Of a stretch of DNA of 64,000 nt, positions 22,015 to 34,556 are shown piece by piece (the first letter of the stretch is position 1; each line of letters begins with the position of its first letter). Made by a program: the position numbers and the translations under genes. The notes under the pieces were generated by a model that did no database searches, was not told the origin of the DNA, and saw only the letters and a program-made list of their open reading frames with translations. This DNA comes from Thozetella sp. PMI_491 (taxonomy: Eukaryota > Ascomycota > Sordariomycetes > Chaetosphaeriales > Chaetosphaeriaceae): the NCBI GenBank assembly GCA_021432635.1, contig MU270075.1, positions 262,649 to 326,648 on the forward strand. Reading direction: 5' to 3'.

Positions 22015-22447
22015 GTTTAGCGTAGCTCTTGTGAGCTTCGTTTCCACACATGAAGATTGCAATAGCCTCGGAGCTGAGCTTGTCCGACGAATTGCATGAC
22101 CTGCCATTCAGTTGACGGATCATCAGATGTACCCGAAGATACGGCCGCACTCTGTGTACAGAGAGCGGGCAACTTAGTCCCGCAATCGAGGTCATCTCGA
22201 ATTTTGCCTTAAGCATCAATGGCGCGGCACCGAGTCCCGCAGTTTGTATTGCGAACCCAGTAGAGGGTAACAGACGTTGCCAGCCCCTGGAACAACTGGT
22301 AGCTTAGTGATTTACCGAGCGTTTGGTTGAAATCCTGCACATCTGGGTCCCAGAGTCGCTCGTTCAAGGCGGCGCATGTGGATGATGCCTCAGAGTTGGT
22401 ACTTGGCTCATCAAGGAGGATAGCAGTCGACCCATCATTAGCCGCAC
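22015..22447 (-). pseudogene. type-B carboxylesterase, N-terminal fragment with stop codons
   Basis: After an acceptor-like TTATTAG, the minus strand reads GANDGSTAILLDEPSTNSEA, then ALNERLWDPDVQDFN, YWVRNTNCGTRCRAID, a TAA stop at 22211-22209, then CGTKLPALCTQSA, STEWQV and GYCNLHVWK. Established: the order Cys-Arg-Ala-Ile, LPALCTQSA, EWQV and GYRDxxxWKFRG-like is the start of fungal COesterases. The frame ends in TAA codons near 22020, and no catalytic GGxxxxG or GESAG region follows before the amidase start at 21875. This is a broken, truncated copy. An upstream first exon around 22460-22640 is possible. Confidence 0.65.
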
Positions 22448-23537
22448 CTAATAATCGTTAGATGTTTTCGATAGACACGAACCGCGAATATTCCCGGTTT
22501 CCTACCATCAAGGAGATTTGTGCTAAGATCGCCAGACCACCCCTCTCACGACCAGCGTTCTCAGAAGAGACCGATCTAGCCAGACATAGGCCGATTGAGG
22601 GGCAGCTAGCCCGGGGCCTCATTACTCTTGATCTTGCGCCCACAGCGGGTCGCGTCCTTTTGTTTCATGCCTCTACATGTACTTCTATTCTGCCCTCTAG
22701 ATTCTGGATATTTACTTTATAATCTATGATCGGTCCAATCGGTTTGCGCTCGCGCTGCGCCACATGCCAGCGTTCGTTTGGGTTGGCGGCCCGTCCAGCT
22801 ACCCGCTAACGGCCAATTTTTCGGGGAGCCTCCGCATCAGCCAACGAGGGTTGACGCGACGAGGCGAATCTGTCGCCAACTATCCGGAGCCAAGCCCACG
22901 TCGTGTTCTGCTCATTTATATCCTATTGGGCTGTTGCCCAAACCCCTGCAAAAGCCATCATTGCTTCCTACCTCTTTTCGGGAAAGCGCTTCAGATCATG
23001 GCTCCCCAGGGTCCCCTAGTTTTAGAGTATTCCGTGATGTTTCGAAGTCACCCCGTTTGGCAATCAATGTTTGCACACGAGGTCGCGCGCTACGTGCCAG
23101 GCGCTTGGCAACATGCCGACCAGGAATCCACTTACCCGCTACTTCTAGCTGTCCGAGATACAAGATTTGAGCGGAGATCGAGGTTCTATGTAGTTTGGCG
23201 AGTAGCCTGACTTAATTGGTCCATGTGTAAATAGGTGGCATGTCCGCACAATCAATTAGCCTACCCCTAGTTCGAGACCTCGGGCAAGTTAATTAAGCCA
23301 TGCAGCTAAGCTTCTACGAAGGGAGATTGACGTTGCTGACAGTCGTCTGTCTGTATTGGCTAGTTGGCTATGGGAGGAACACCAAGGCGCGTGTCTACGC
23401 CGTTCGATGAGCTCGTATGGTAGCTATACTAGCTTGGGTGTGCAATTGTTGCAGAGCTCCGAATAATAGGTAGTTAACTTCCCTGGAGACCATCGCGGAA
23501 TCATGGATCCCGTCATTGCTATGCCCGCATGTTGCCG
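22448..23537. other. intergenic, no gene recognised
   Basis: Contains a 148-codon plus-strand open frame (22764-23210) with no family motif and an overlapping frame of similar length, so it is not supported as a gene. The left part may include the lost first exon of the carboxylesterase relic. Confidence 0.45.
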
Positions 23538-25681
23538 CTAGATCTTCAGTCCAGAATCGTCCTGCTTGAATGGGTCAAGCTGGGGATAGTACGAGCGCCA
23601 CGCATTGCAATTGGCTTCAAAAGCCGCCGCATCCGCAGCCGAGATGCCACTCCGCAAGTCATTCGGCCGCTCAAGGAAGTCAACACTGAGACCGCCAGAC
23701 ACGTGCCACGCAATGTGGCAATGCATCAACCAAGCTCCTGGATTGTCGGTCTTGAAGGCTACGATGAGCCATCCCTTTGGTGGAAGCATGGTGACATCTC
23801 GGCGGGGCGGATTGCTGGACCTGAGCGACCCACTATCGGTGCTTGGGTTGTAGATGAAGGGTGTTTGGCTGAGAGGGGTAACAGGGGGCGACTTAGCCAC
23901 GACAACAAAATCGTGCCCATGGAGGTGAATAGGATGCTGATTACATTAGTGAGCTACAAGCATCAGGTGATATCACGACTGCAAGAGCGCACTAACCGGA
24001 AGACCAAATGCGCCATTTGGGTCATTGGAGATGAGCCAGAATCCCCACTACCGCCAGGACTATTAGCATACTCTAATCAAGGAAATAGGAGCCGGCTAGG
24101 AATACCTGGTTGACCGAGTTTTCTATAATCAGATTCTCGCTCCTTGGATACGATGTGTTGCCAGTCAATACATACTCGTCGACCGGCTTGTCCCAGTCGA
24201 CCACAATTGAAGACCCGTTGACTTGCCAGAGGAATGTCTGACCGGGAACCGAGGTGAGATGGACAGGGAGAGTGTCTGCGGGAGTAGGATTGAAATTTGC
24301 AACAGGAACAGTCCTGGTGACAACTGGGCTCAAGTTGTCCAAATCGAGACAGTTGGAGTCCGGAGGGGCCGTCCCTGGGTTCGTGGGGTTTCCACCCGAG
24401 GCACCAGCATAGTGGAATATGGCAGCTGGAGTTGGGTTGACCGAGCCACCACAAAAGCCCTGGCCTCCGAAGGTGACATTAAACCAATAGTTGCTCACGG
24501 CCTGGCTGGCGTCGATGGTAACGTCGTATCTTTGCCCAATGCCCAGGAACAGACTATTGACCGTCTCTGCATTGACTGGGACAAAATCAGCTGCAATGAC
24601 AGTCATTGTATGGCCGACAAGCGACACTTGGATGTGATTCTCCACGGAGGTATTGATAATCCGCAGACGGTGTCGCTTCCCAGGCGTCAGAGTTACATTG
24701 GCGTATTTTCCCGCGCCTGTGACGGGATGCACGTTTGTTCCATTGAACAAGACATTGTCACTAAGTGGGGGGCCGTTGTTCTTGGTATCGATTACAATGT
24801 TGTCGGCGGTCCGGTAATAGTAGTCGGAAATTGGGAAAGTCCCGAGATCAATATCATAAGGTAAAGAGGCTGGCCCGTTGATCTGTATAGTGCCAACAAC
24901 CCCGTTGCCGTACTGTGCCGTGAAGTGAGAGTGATACCACGACGTCCCGTACTGGAGTGCGAGGAACGAGTACGTCTTGACGCCACCGTTTGGGGGAATA
25001 GGACACTCAGTGACGCCATTGGCACCGTCTTGAAGATTCGTATTGAGTTGGCGTATACCATGCCAGTGAATACTTGTCCTGGCCAGCTGTTAGCTTTTTC
25101 CCGTATTACTTCAGCACTAGGATCTTATGTACCCGTTGGCCCTCAGGCTATTTTTGACCACAATTGTGATTCGATCGCCCCAGTCTGCCGTAATAACAGG
25201 ACCTATCATAGTTAGTTGGCCACAATATTCGAGCAGGTGCCAATGAGTTTTCAGTTACCAGGAAGCTGGTCTTGATGAAGTCAGTAGCGAATCGTGAGAC
25301 TACTCTCGGGTAGAATAACTAACTGTTTATGAGCATAACTTTCTCCTTCACTACCCCGTCAGGCCCTTTCCAATTATCATGCTCGGTGATTTCCAGATTA
25401 TACTATTCGCGTTAAGCTCTTGCTCAAGTGTAAACTACTGATCTGATTCCACTCACCGTTCTGGTAACGCCAGTGAATGGAGTACTAGTTTCGTAATCCG
25501 TGGTAATGCTAAAACCCGTGGTCCAACAAGCACGGTTGGACGGGGTATTGCAAGTTGGAGCCCGGGCCGATATATCAAGGAGTTCCGCAGAAGCTGGGGC
25601 GCCCTGAACAAACCCCGGGGCTATGAAGGCGAGGAACTGGACGAGAATAGCTACTACCGGAAACATTTTGAACGCAGTCAT
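23538..25681 (-). CDS. secreted ascomycete laccase (multicopper oxidase)
   Basis: Seven exons, 25681-25457, 25402-25324, 25270-25259, 25202-25133, 25078-24106, 24047-23997 and 23936-23538, join in phase to 602 residues. A signal peptide (MTAFKMFPVVAILVQFL) leads. All four copper motifs are present: SIHWHGI, WYHSHF, HPIHLHGHDF and the Cys-containing HCHIAWHVSGGLS. The protein ends in DSGLKI, like the C-terminal plug (Asp-Ser-Gly-Leu/Val/Ile) known in ascomycete laccases. Exon 3 is a 12-nt microexon that must be included to keep the LPGPVITADWGD segment in frame. Established role: extracellular four-electron oxidation of phenols with reduction of O2 to water, in lignin or humic turnover, pigment formation or detoxification. 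The choice among these roles is open. Confidence 0.92.
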
Positions 25682-27271
25682 GAAAGTTGGGGGGCAGGTA
25701 AGCTGTATGTTTCTGTCGCCTAGGCTGCGGCCTAGCTCCTCCGCGTTGGGACTGTCTTGGCGGGCGTGTGTTATTATACAACTTGGCACCCCTATGGCAT
25801 GCCAAGTATTTCCTATTCATAATCATCACGGCTAGCAGGGCCGTTTACTCCGCACCATCACCAATAGTCTCTGCCATGATGAACAATAAATCCAGCCACG
25901 GTGCTAAAATGCGTCTAGTTTTGCATCTTTCTACTTGATGAGGAACGTAGTACCGCCGGACAAAATACGAGGAAGGTGTGGATGACTCCTGGAGCTTGCA
26001 GCTAACTGTCCATGAACATTCAAGTTTCGCGAGATGTGTGTAGTTTGGGAACCTACAATAGGTCCATTGGTTTGTTGTATTTTCACTAATGCAACCGTCC
26101 TCATGCACGAAGGCTGGCTTCTAAGACGGTTTGTCCATGGGCGCAATGTCCGAGTCGATATATTGAACGGCTGAGCTCCATTCACCGCGTGATGCCGTCA
26201 TGCCTGCAGTTACGAGACACCCTCACGTCTACCATGCCAATTTCGGATATTGCCGTTCGGCAGTTGAAACTCTTTCAAAGAAGAGTATTACATCTTTCGG
26301 CTGATTTTAGGTAGGACGCTGGTTTGCTCTTTACTTGCCTAGGAGGTCTAACGAGCTGAAAAAGATTTCTCTCGAAGTAAAGCTCGACAGCTTCTTGAGC
26401 TTCAAAAAGGCGCCCTATCTCAGGTTCAGTTGGGACAGTTTGTACAAACTGTCAGCAGGTTTGAGGTACGCTTTAGCTGAAGTACGCGAACATGTACACT
26501 ATGATCTCTAAATGGAAGTGCGACCCGGCTTACAGTGGTCATGTTTACCGCGAAGAAAATATATTGCGCCTCTATTCAGGCGTTGGAATTTAGTATAAAA
26601 TCGACTACTCGACTGCTTATCAGTGGTCGGTATTACGCATGGCTCTCACTTCGAGAAACTACATACACTAGTAGCAGACACGCTTGGTGATAAGGTACCG
26701 GGCACTGGATGGGTACGGTGTGTATTCAGCCGAGCTGATATCCTCTTTGAGCACCTTGAATGGCTCTTACGGCGCTTTGCGAAGCGCTATGGGCCTTAAT
26801 GACGTTACCACTAGGTTCCGCGACCCGGGCAAATGCAGAGGGTAGGCAAGAGTAAGGAAATATTTCACCAATAGTTCATCCACCTTCTGGTTATCTCCGC
26901 CGCAGTGTAACGCGGGCAGTTCTCGGTTCCGCCCACTTGGCGACACTCTTGCAGAACGTCGGGAGCGAAGCAGTCGTGGTTGTACAGAACACGGGACCAT
27001 AAGTTTGGATGTATGGTTCGCGCACGTAATATCGATACAGCAAGCAGTCATCTATCACGCTACATCGAGACACTCGGCTGATAGGCTAGCCAATAAATTT
27101 CCAAGTTTTTGTGGTAACACTCGGCACGATCCTACCGAGTCATGCGATGTGAGCTTTTAAGCAAGGTCAAGCTCTCGATGCATTGGCGGCGTCCGATGCA
27201 AGTCACAGATTGGGAACGAGCTGTCAGGGGCAAAGCCAGTCTGTTTGGAGAATCCCCGAGCCTCCTTATTC

Positions 27272-27349
27272 TAATTATATCATACGCTATTGGATTGAGC
27301 CGTGTTCTTCCAATAATATCCGACGCTATTAGATCGAGCCGCGTCTGGT
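27272..27349. repeat. imperfect tandem duplication, 39-nt unit, two copies
   Basis: The second copy begins at 27311. Both share a core of ATATC..ACGCTATT.GAT.GAGCCG.GT. In the core most differences between the copies are T/C or A/G exchanges. Confidence 0.7.
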
Positions 27350-27492
27350 CCTTCCTCACCTGTCCAATGCCATCATTGTGCAGCACCACAGCTCGGTAAA
27401 TATTGCCAGCCCGAGTGGGTGTGAACAGCTTGGAAAATGCGGGGAAGCCGGAGTAAGTAGAGATAAGAGCCACACCATCCGTGACGCCAACG

Positions 27493-27815
27493 TTACACAA
27501 GATAATTACCGTTGGGATCGCATTGTAGCAAGACGTACGGGTAAGGAGACTGCACCAATAGACCGCCGAGAGCTGCAGCAGCTAATGTTAACTTCGGCTT
27601 ACATGCAGCACTTTCTTGCTGGGAAGCGCATTGATGATCGGGTTCATATGCAGCCATCGTAAAGCGTACATGGTTGGGATACTCTCCCAAAGTAGTGACA
27701 CCAGAGTCACGGGAACGAACGTCCCGCAGTGTAACGGCACCGGAGACCTTTGCGGCATTTGCAATCTCATTGACTCGGCACGATTGAAATTGACCACAGT
27801 ATTCTAAGTAATCAG
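27493..27815 (-). CDS. hypothetical exon, unknown function
   Basis: An open minus-strand frame follows a good acceptor-like sequence (CTGATTACTTAG) at about 27804. It encodes a ~100-residue segment with four Cys (YCGQFQSC early), ending in a short hydrophobic stretch. No start codon, upstream exon or known family could be assigned. It may be a piece of a small secreted protein or chance. Confidence 0.2.
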
Positions 27816-28846
27816 TTTTCAGAAGCTTATCCTTTCTTGTTGCCTCCAAGTAAGGTCTTAGGGGTGCCTGACCATTGGTTCTTTCTTCCATATAGTGTTT
27901 CGACCCCTCACAGCTGTCTCCCAAGTCTTGACGACTTCTCGGTAGTGAATTGCCAATGACAGAGTTTTAGGGCTACCCCTTAATCTCGCACGCCCTCTTT
28001 CTGCCACTCTCTGTGGCTTTTTGCTGGCTAAGCTGTTTCTTAATTCCCTTGTTTGGGCGGGATCCACTGATGGTGGCCGGGCTCTAGAAGCGCGGGAAAG
28101 CCCTGCTAGGTATTTAATCCTGTGATCCAGGGAAGAAATATCACGTGCATGAATGGTCTCACGCTAGAAGGTGAAAAGTCTCGCAATGCACTGCTTGGAG
28201 TCTAATACAAAGACGCCCGGCCCGGTTCAACTGGACATTCGCCCTGTATACTTCCTAGGCGTGACAGACTGACTGTTCGCTGCTATAATTCTAGCCTGAT
28301 TTGAAGCTGCCCTCAATTGATGGCGCCATATCACGAAAGTCTTCCCTTGATGCTAGACATTTGATTTCAATTCTCACAATTTCTGGATCGCCTGACATTC
28401 ATGGGGCCTATCTTTACTGTCGGGCTGGCGAACAATACTTCGTTCGGAAAATACAGATGCCTACGCAAGGGTGGACCACTCTATTCGGCAAGAGACCTCA
28501 ACATCAAGAAATCGATGGTTAAGAAAGCACTGATAACACTGACAAGTTAAATAGTTTTGCGATTGGGTTCCTTAAACTGTCCACTAAAATACCACCTGCC
28601 GAGCTGGGAAATTACTTTCAAGGATTGGGTTGGGGGTTTATCGTGAATGGGAGGATCTAGGGCTGGACAGTTTCGGCTTTAGAGCGCTTTGTGCGAAAAG
28701 GAGGAAGGCTAATTTTTCGCCTTCATAGATTAGAACCTAGCCTGATACACGCTTGCACTATAAGGTATGGCAAAAGTTCGTTCACAATAGTCAATTGGTC
28801 TCGTTATGTTGTCGGAACGAGATCAAAACTGCTGCGGTTATTCAAA

Positions 28847-31800
28847 ATGCGGTTGCTGTCAAACTTCGCTCTTGCCCTGCAATTAGGCGGCATTGCGGCA
28901 CTCTCCCGCCGCGATTCGCCATCGCAACCAGGGGCCGTAAGCAGACGCACACTTCTGCCGCGGAGATTCGTTGTCGAGGCAGCCCAGGTAACAATACTAT
29001 CGAGATACCGAGCTGCTATGCACCGGATAAACTAACTGATACAAGGGTGTTGATGTCGACGATCTTTCAGCCAAGTTTCAGGCAGCCGGTGTAACCGTCT
29101 TGAAGAGATTTAGGAGCGAGATTTTCACCGGCCTCAGTATTGACGTGGATGGACACAGCATTGAGTCACTCCAAGGGTTGGGCGAGGTTCACCAGGCCTG
29201 GCCGGTCGCTAAAATAAGCCTCCAGCAAGTCGCCGGACTAGAGTCATTTAGCGACGATGCAGCGGCGGCGAACTACTCGGTCCATAGCTCCACAGGCGTG
29301 GAAGCGCTCCATGCGGCTGGTAACTACGGCAGAGGCGCCTTAGTTGCCATTGTCGATACCGGAATAGACTATCTTCATCCTGCTGTACGACAAAGGCCTG
29401 TATCCCTTGCCGCTCTTGGTGCGCTAATCTTGTACGTGTAGCTGGGTGGAGGCATCGGTCCAGGGTATAAAGTTGCTGGAGGATACGATTTGGTCGGTGA
29501 CGTCGGTATGCCCACTTCGTTCTTTCGCTTCGTCCTCTTCTCCCCCTTTCTTGGGTCTCGATCTGAAATGTCGGGTTGCCTAACTTGGTATTGGCAGGAT
29601 GGCCTGGTGTCGGGGATAAGGTTCCCGACCCCGATCCATTCGACCAGAACGGCCACGGAACCCATGTGGCTGGCATCCTTGCGGGAAAAACGGACTGGTA
29701 GGTATGTCCTGAAGAGTGGCAAAAGGATGTCCGCTCACTCTTGTTTAGGTTCACTGGCGTCGCTCCTGAAGCTACGATCCTATCGTACAAAGTGTTCTCA
29801 AATGGTATCGTAAGCTGGCAATTGACCAAGCTTGACCCCTCGAGTACCGAAGTGCTTAGCCTGTCTAGAACCCATCAACCGACGAAGCCACATTGATTGA
29901 CGCATTTCTCCGCGCCTATGATGACGGAGTAAGCTGGACCTTAGAGTAATCATCACAATCATCCTAATAGGTTTTTAGGTCGATATCATTACAGCCAGCA
30001 TTGGAGATGGCAGCGGTTGGTCCGATGGGCCGTGGGCGACTGTAGCGTCCCGCCTCGTTGATCAGGGCATAGTCGTCACCATTTCCGCCGGAAATGATGG
30101 CTGGAATGGCCCATTCTCTGCGGGCACGGGTTCCTCGGGCAAGAACGTGATTGCTGTTGCCTCCATCGATCCCACTGTCAACGCGGTGTCCCCGTTCGCG
30201 GCGACCTTCACCCTCGCTGGCGTCTCCAATGCAACCTATGTCGGTTATCGGCCCGCGGGGGAGGAATCATGGAACCTCACAGAGAACATTCCCATCGTTC
30301 CGATCACGTTAAATACGACCGATGCTGCTCAGTCATGCAGTACGCTGCCGGACACGACGCCGTCTCTCAACGGTTCGATTGCTCTGATCCGGGGCGGGGG
30401 ATGCACTTTCAAGCAGAAGCAGACATACGCGGCCCAGTTCGGAGCTAGCAGAATTCTGATTTACGATGACGATACGCCTAGGGGCAGCCTAATTGCTGTA
30501 GACTCATCCGTCCCGGTTGGCCTCATTGAACTACGGGCTGGGGTGGCCATGGTCAACACCATCGTGGAGGGTGGCAGTGTCACTGCCAACTTTGCCATTC
30601 CAGAAGATGCGAACTGGAAGGTCGCAGCTTATAATGCTGCAGGGGGTATTCCTTCGGACTACACGAGCTGGGGCGGAACAAACGATTTGGGGATCAAGCC
30701 TGATATAGCCGCCCCTGGACGCGACATCTTCAGCACCTATCTTGACGGAGCTTACAAAGTCCTCTCGGGCACATCCATGGCTTGCCCATACGTCGCTGGG
30801 ATTGCTGCTCTGTACATTGGCAAGTATGGAGGCAGGGCTGTTCACGGGACCACGTTTGCCAACCTGCTCGTGAAGAAGATCATTTCGAGCGGAGCATCTG
30901 TTCCATGGCAGATTGAGCAACCTGAAGGTGTGCCCGTGGATTATGGCTTCTGGGCCCCCGTGCCCCAGGTAGGCACTGGCCTCGTTAATGCCAGCAAAGT
31001 TCTCAGCTACAAGACGTCGCTGTCGTTCACCCAATTCGCTCTCAACGACACCGCGAACTTTAGTGGGTCGCAAACCGTAGATATTACGAATAATGGCGCG
31101 GAGGCGGTCACATACACCTTCTCTCTACAGCCTGCAGCAGGATTCAACCTCAAGAGCAACTACTCGACATCATTCCTGGTATACCTAGGGGAGCTAGAAC
31201 CGCTAAGTATTATCCCATCCGTGGCTTTCCCCCAGGACACTTTCACGGTACCGCCTGGAGAGACGCGGACTGCCCAAATCACATTTTCTCTACCAAGAGA
31301 CACAGATTCCTCTGGACTTCCCATATACAGCGGCAAGATATTAATATCAGGCGGTAACGGGGAAGAATTGAGTGTTCCCTATCTGGGTGCTGCGTTCGAC
31401 TTGGTCGGCTATCTCCGGGATAATCTCTTCACAAACAACACCCCGCGCCAGCTTGGAGGAACAGACTCCCAAGATATCGACCTCTATCACACATACAACT
31501 TTGACCTTCGGGTAAAAGTTCGGAGCTACCCGCAGGTCTTGACACGCTATAGGTGGGGCACTCAGCAGGTTCGATGGGACCTATTTGAGGCCGGTTGGAG
31601 CGAGAGTCAGTGGGCATACCCCCCAATCGTTGGCGAAAATGGCTACATTGGCTCGGCGACATCTTTCGCTGACAGCGGTGACTACGCGACCTTCATACCT
31701 GCACTTATGGACAAGGAGGACACCATCCCGTTTCCTGTCACCTACCTTCCTCGAACAGACAGTTATACTGGAGTGACCGTACCGTTCTGGTGGTTCGGAA

Positions 31801-31996
31801 AGCTGGCGAACGGAACATACATCGCCCCCGGAAATTATACGTAAGCTCCCTACAAACCTGAGATGTATCGGGGTACGACCTAACGTCTGTTAGCATGAGA
31901 TTTGCCGCTCTTTTGCCTTTGAGCGACCCGGCAAAGTCCGATAGTTGGGATATTTGGGAAACGCCGGAAATTACGATCCTTTCATATACACCGTAA
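28847..31996 (+). CDS. secreted subtilisin-like serine protease (S8 family, with PA and Fn3-like domains)
   Basis: Eight exons, 28847-28987, 29046-29384, 29442-29505, 29598-29697, 29749-29809, 29869-29928, 29979-31840 and 31894-31996, join in phase to 909 residues. A signal peptide (MRLLSNFALALQLGGIAAL) is followed by a ~100-residue I9-type propeptide. The catalytic triad is complete: Asp151 in VAIVDTGID, His201 in NGHGTHVAG and Ser521 in GTSMACPYVAG. The oxyanion Asn region reads ISAGNDGWNG. A PA-like insertion lies between His and Ser (CTFKQKQTYAAQFGA). A C-terminal beta-sandwich region with many N-glycosylation sequons follows. Established: such large extracellular subtilases are typical of saprotrophic and pathogenic ascomycetes and degrade proteins outside the cell. 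No frame defect was seen. Confidence 0.92.
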
Positions 31997-32858
31997 TACT
32001 CAACCGAAACAACAGGTCTATACATGTGCACTAACGCCGTGGAATTCCTTTCCCATATTTCTCATTCTTAGGAGTCTATCGAGGTTTCATGTCACGGGTT
32101 TACTCTACTAGCCTTATACTAGCATTAATGCGGTATGGTAAAACTAGGGAGAGTCATGGCCCATCGCAGGACTACCCGGGTGGTCCATAGCTTGTCAAAT
32201 AGAAGTCTTGTCCACTTTAGAGGGTAAGGGGGCATATAAATTCGACGCGGCAGTTCGCGAGAAAGAGCTCAAGAACCCTCAACTCTATTTTTCACACCCA
32301 GTCTCTAGCAAAGCATACAGCATTCCGGGAGCCCGAGCCAAGCGCAATGAACTCCGGTCCGAACTCCAATTCGGACACCGGGGTGCGGCATTCGGCCCCG
32401 ATAGACTATCCGGTCCGACGCAGCCCCATATAAATGGAGCAAAGGCAAAACAGACCGGCAAATACAACACGGCAGTGTCTTGAGTGCATTGTGGGGTAAG
32501 GTTGTGGTCGGAGACTTTCAACGGGGTTCCATCGCGTGGGAGAATGCTGCAGCACAAGGCATTCGGTCTTCCACAGGGGATATAGAGGTCCGGCAATTCT
32601 AAAATATAAGGCAGCTATTCCGCAGTTATTTTCTTCACTGTACGGTACATAACTAGGGGTGTCCGATTGCGTTACCGCTCTCTTGTTGCTCATAAGCTAT
32701 CTATCCATGAGCGGGTTGTCACGCCTAGGAATTACCATCTCAAATCTCTGTCCTAAAGTTTCTGCTCGTGGACCCTAAGCCATACACATTCATTCCACCT
32801 ATTCCGTCGTGGCCCTAAGAGTCTCTTGCTCATATTGAAACCTCCGAGTTCCAGAACG
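31997..32858. other. intergenic / P450 upstream region
   Basis: No gene recognised. Overlapping short open frames on both strands at 32285-32693 lack motifs. Confidence 0.5.
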
Positions 32859-34556
32859 ATGCTGTTGTCCATCGCAATCGGTCTACTTGGTTTATCCATA
32901 ATTATAGTCAGTTCAGATTCTTGGGCGTTAGCCCAAGTGGGAATATCCCTGCTAATTGCAATGCAGTCATTTGCGAGAGGGATATACTACGCGTTCTTTC
33001 ACCACCTCGCCAAGGTCCCCGGGCCAAAGTTTTATGCTGCTTCCAATGTGCCCTTTGTCTGGTACAGTATCCGTGGCGAATGGCCCCAAGTTCTAAAGAA
33101 ACTACACGACAAATATGGACCGGTCGTCAGGTTCGGCCCGGAGGATGTCTCCCTGACCACAGCCGACGCGTGGAGACAGGTATATGGACACAAACGTGCC
33201 GGTGAACCGACTTTCGAAAAGGACGATAGATTTCGGCTGGATACCAAAGAAAACCATATCATTGTCGCCAACGCAGATGATCACAGACGCATGCGTCGAT
33301 TACTCTCGCACGCATTCTCCGAAAAAGCATTGCGCAGCCAAGAAGACATCATGAAGCAATATGTGGACCTCTTCATACAGAAACTCAGTGACCTTGCGGC
33401 CAAAGGCACAGTTGTTGATCTTGTCAGCTGGTACAACTTCACGACATTCGATCTCATCGGCGATTTGGCATTTGGACAGCCGTTTCACTGCCTCGAAAGC
33501 GGCGGCTACCACCCTTGGGTCTCTATGGTGTTTGACTTTGTCCACATTTTGACTTACTCAATGGCATTTCAGCGCATTCCCAGCCTTAAGCTTCTGGCTC
33601 CGTTTCTCGTGCCCGTTAAGTTGATCAAAGGCGCCAAAGAGCACCGGCTACTAAGCGAAAAGACCGCTTTGCAGAGGATCGAAAACGGAAATACTGTCCG
33701 AGAAGACTTCATCTCTTATATTTTGCGGCACAATGACGAAAAGGGAATGACGACCTCCGAGATAGTGGACAACGCGGGAATTCTCATCATTGCGGGCAGC
33801 GAGACGACGGCAACGCTGCTAAGCGGAACGACTTTCCAGCTTCTGAAGCACCGACATGTGTACGACAAACTTGTCCAGGAGATACGCTCTACTTTTACCA
33901 CTGAAGACGAAATCACAATATCGCGTGTGAATGAGCTCGAGTATATGCTTGCAGTGATTAACGAGGGATTCCGCATGTGTATGTGGATTGTATATTACTG
34001 AATGAAGAGTCGCTAATCCGTGCTAGATCCGCCCGTTCCTGTTGGTCTAGCGCGGCTAGTTCCCAAAGAGGGTCAGTTCGTTGAGGGATTCTGGATGCCG
34101 GAAAAGGTAAGGCCTATTACTACACATGTTTTATACTTTATAGTTAGCGAAAGATGCTAAGCTATTGATTTAGACGTCCGTGTCGGTGGCACAGTGGGCC
34201 GCATACCAGAGCGAGAGAAACTGGTGTCAGCCTCAAGAGTTCATTCCGGAACGCTGGCTTGGGGATCCGCGGTTTGCACATGATGCGAGGGATGTCCTCA
34301 ATCCTTTCTCTTATGGGCCACGAAATTGCATCGGAAAAAAGTGAGAAAACAGACCTACTCAGTTCTTTGCGTGTAATAACTAACCCTGCGTTTTAGTCTT
34401 GCTTACGCTGAGATGCGGTTGATCTTGGTACGGCTTCTCTGGAACTTTGATTTAGAGCTTCAGGCCGAGAGCAAAGATTGGCAACAACAGAAAGTTTACG
34501 TGCTCTGGGAGAAAAAGCCGCTCAGTGTTAAGTTGACACCGGTCATCAGAGATTGA
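32859..34556 (+). CDS. cytochrome P450 monooxygenase, isotrichodermin C-15 hydroxylase-like
   Basis: Four exons, 32859-33978, 34027-34106, 34174-34340 and 34397-34556, give 508 residues. The ATG at 32859 is the first that opens the hydrophobic membrane anchor. Conserved P450 features are KVPGPKFYAAS after the anchor, KYGPVVRFGP, AGSETTA in helix I, NEGFRM (ExxR helix K, split by intron 1), PERWLGD, and the heme loop PFSYGPRNCIGK with Cys452. Overall similarity is to the fungal CYP65-type clan that includes trichothecene C-15 hydroxylases, a comparison made from memory of the family. The substrate is unknown. A second P450 and an MFS transporter follow, so membership in a small metabolite cluster is inferred. 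Confidence 0.9.

Larger units (their letters stand above)
25682..28846. other. long intergenic region, no confident gene apart from one weak candidate
   Basis: AT/GC balance changes little and open frames are short. A weak hypothetical exon on the minus strand (27493-27815) and a 39-nt tandem duplication (27272-27349) are listed separately. Nothing else was recognised. Confidence 0.45.

Noticed and set aside
22764-23210. 148-codon plus-strand open frame
   Set aside because: An overlapping frame is nearly as long, the composition is not coding-like and no family is recognisable.
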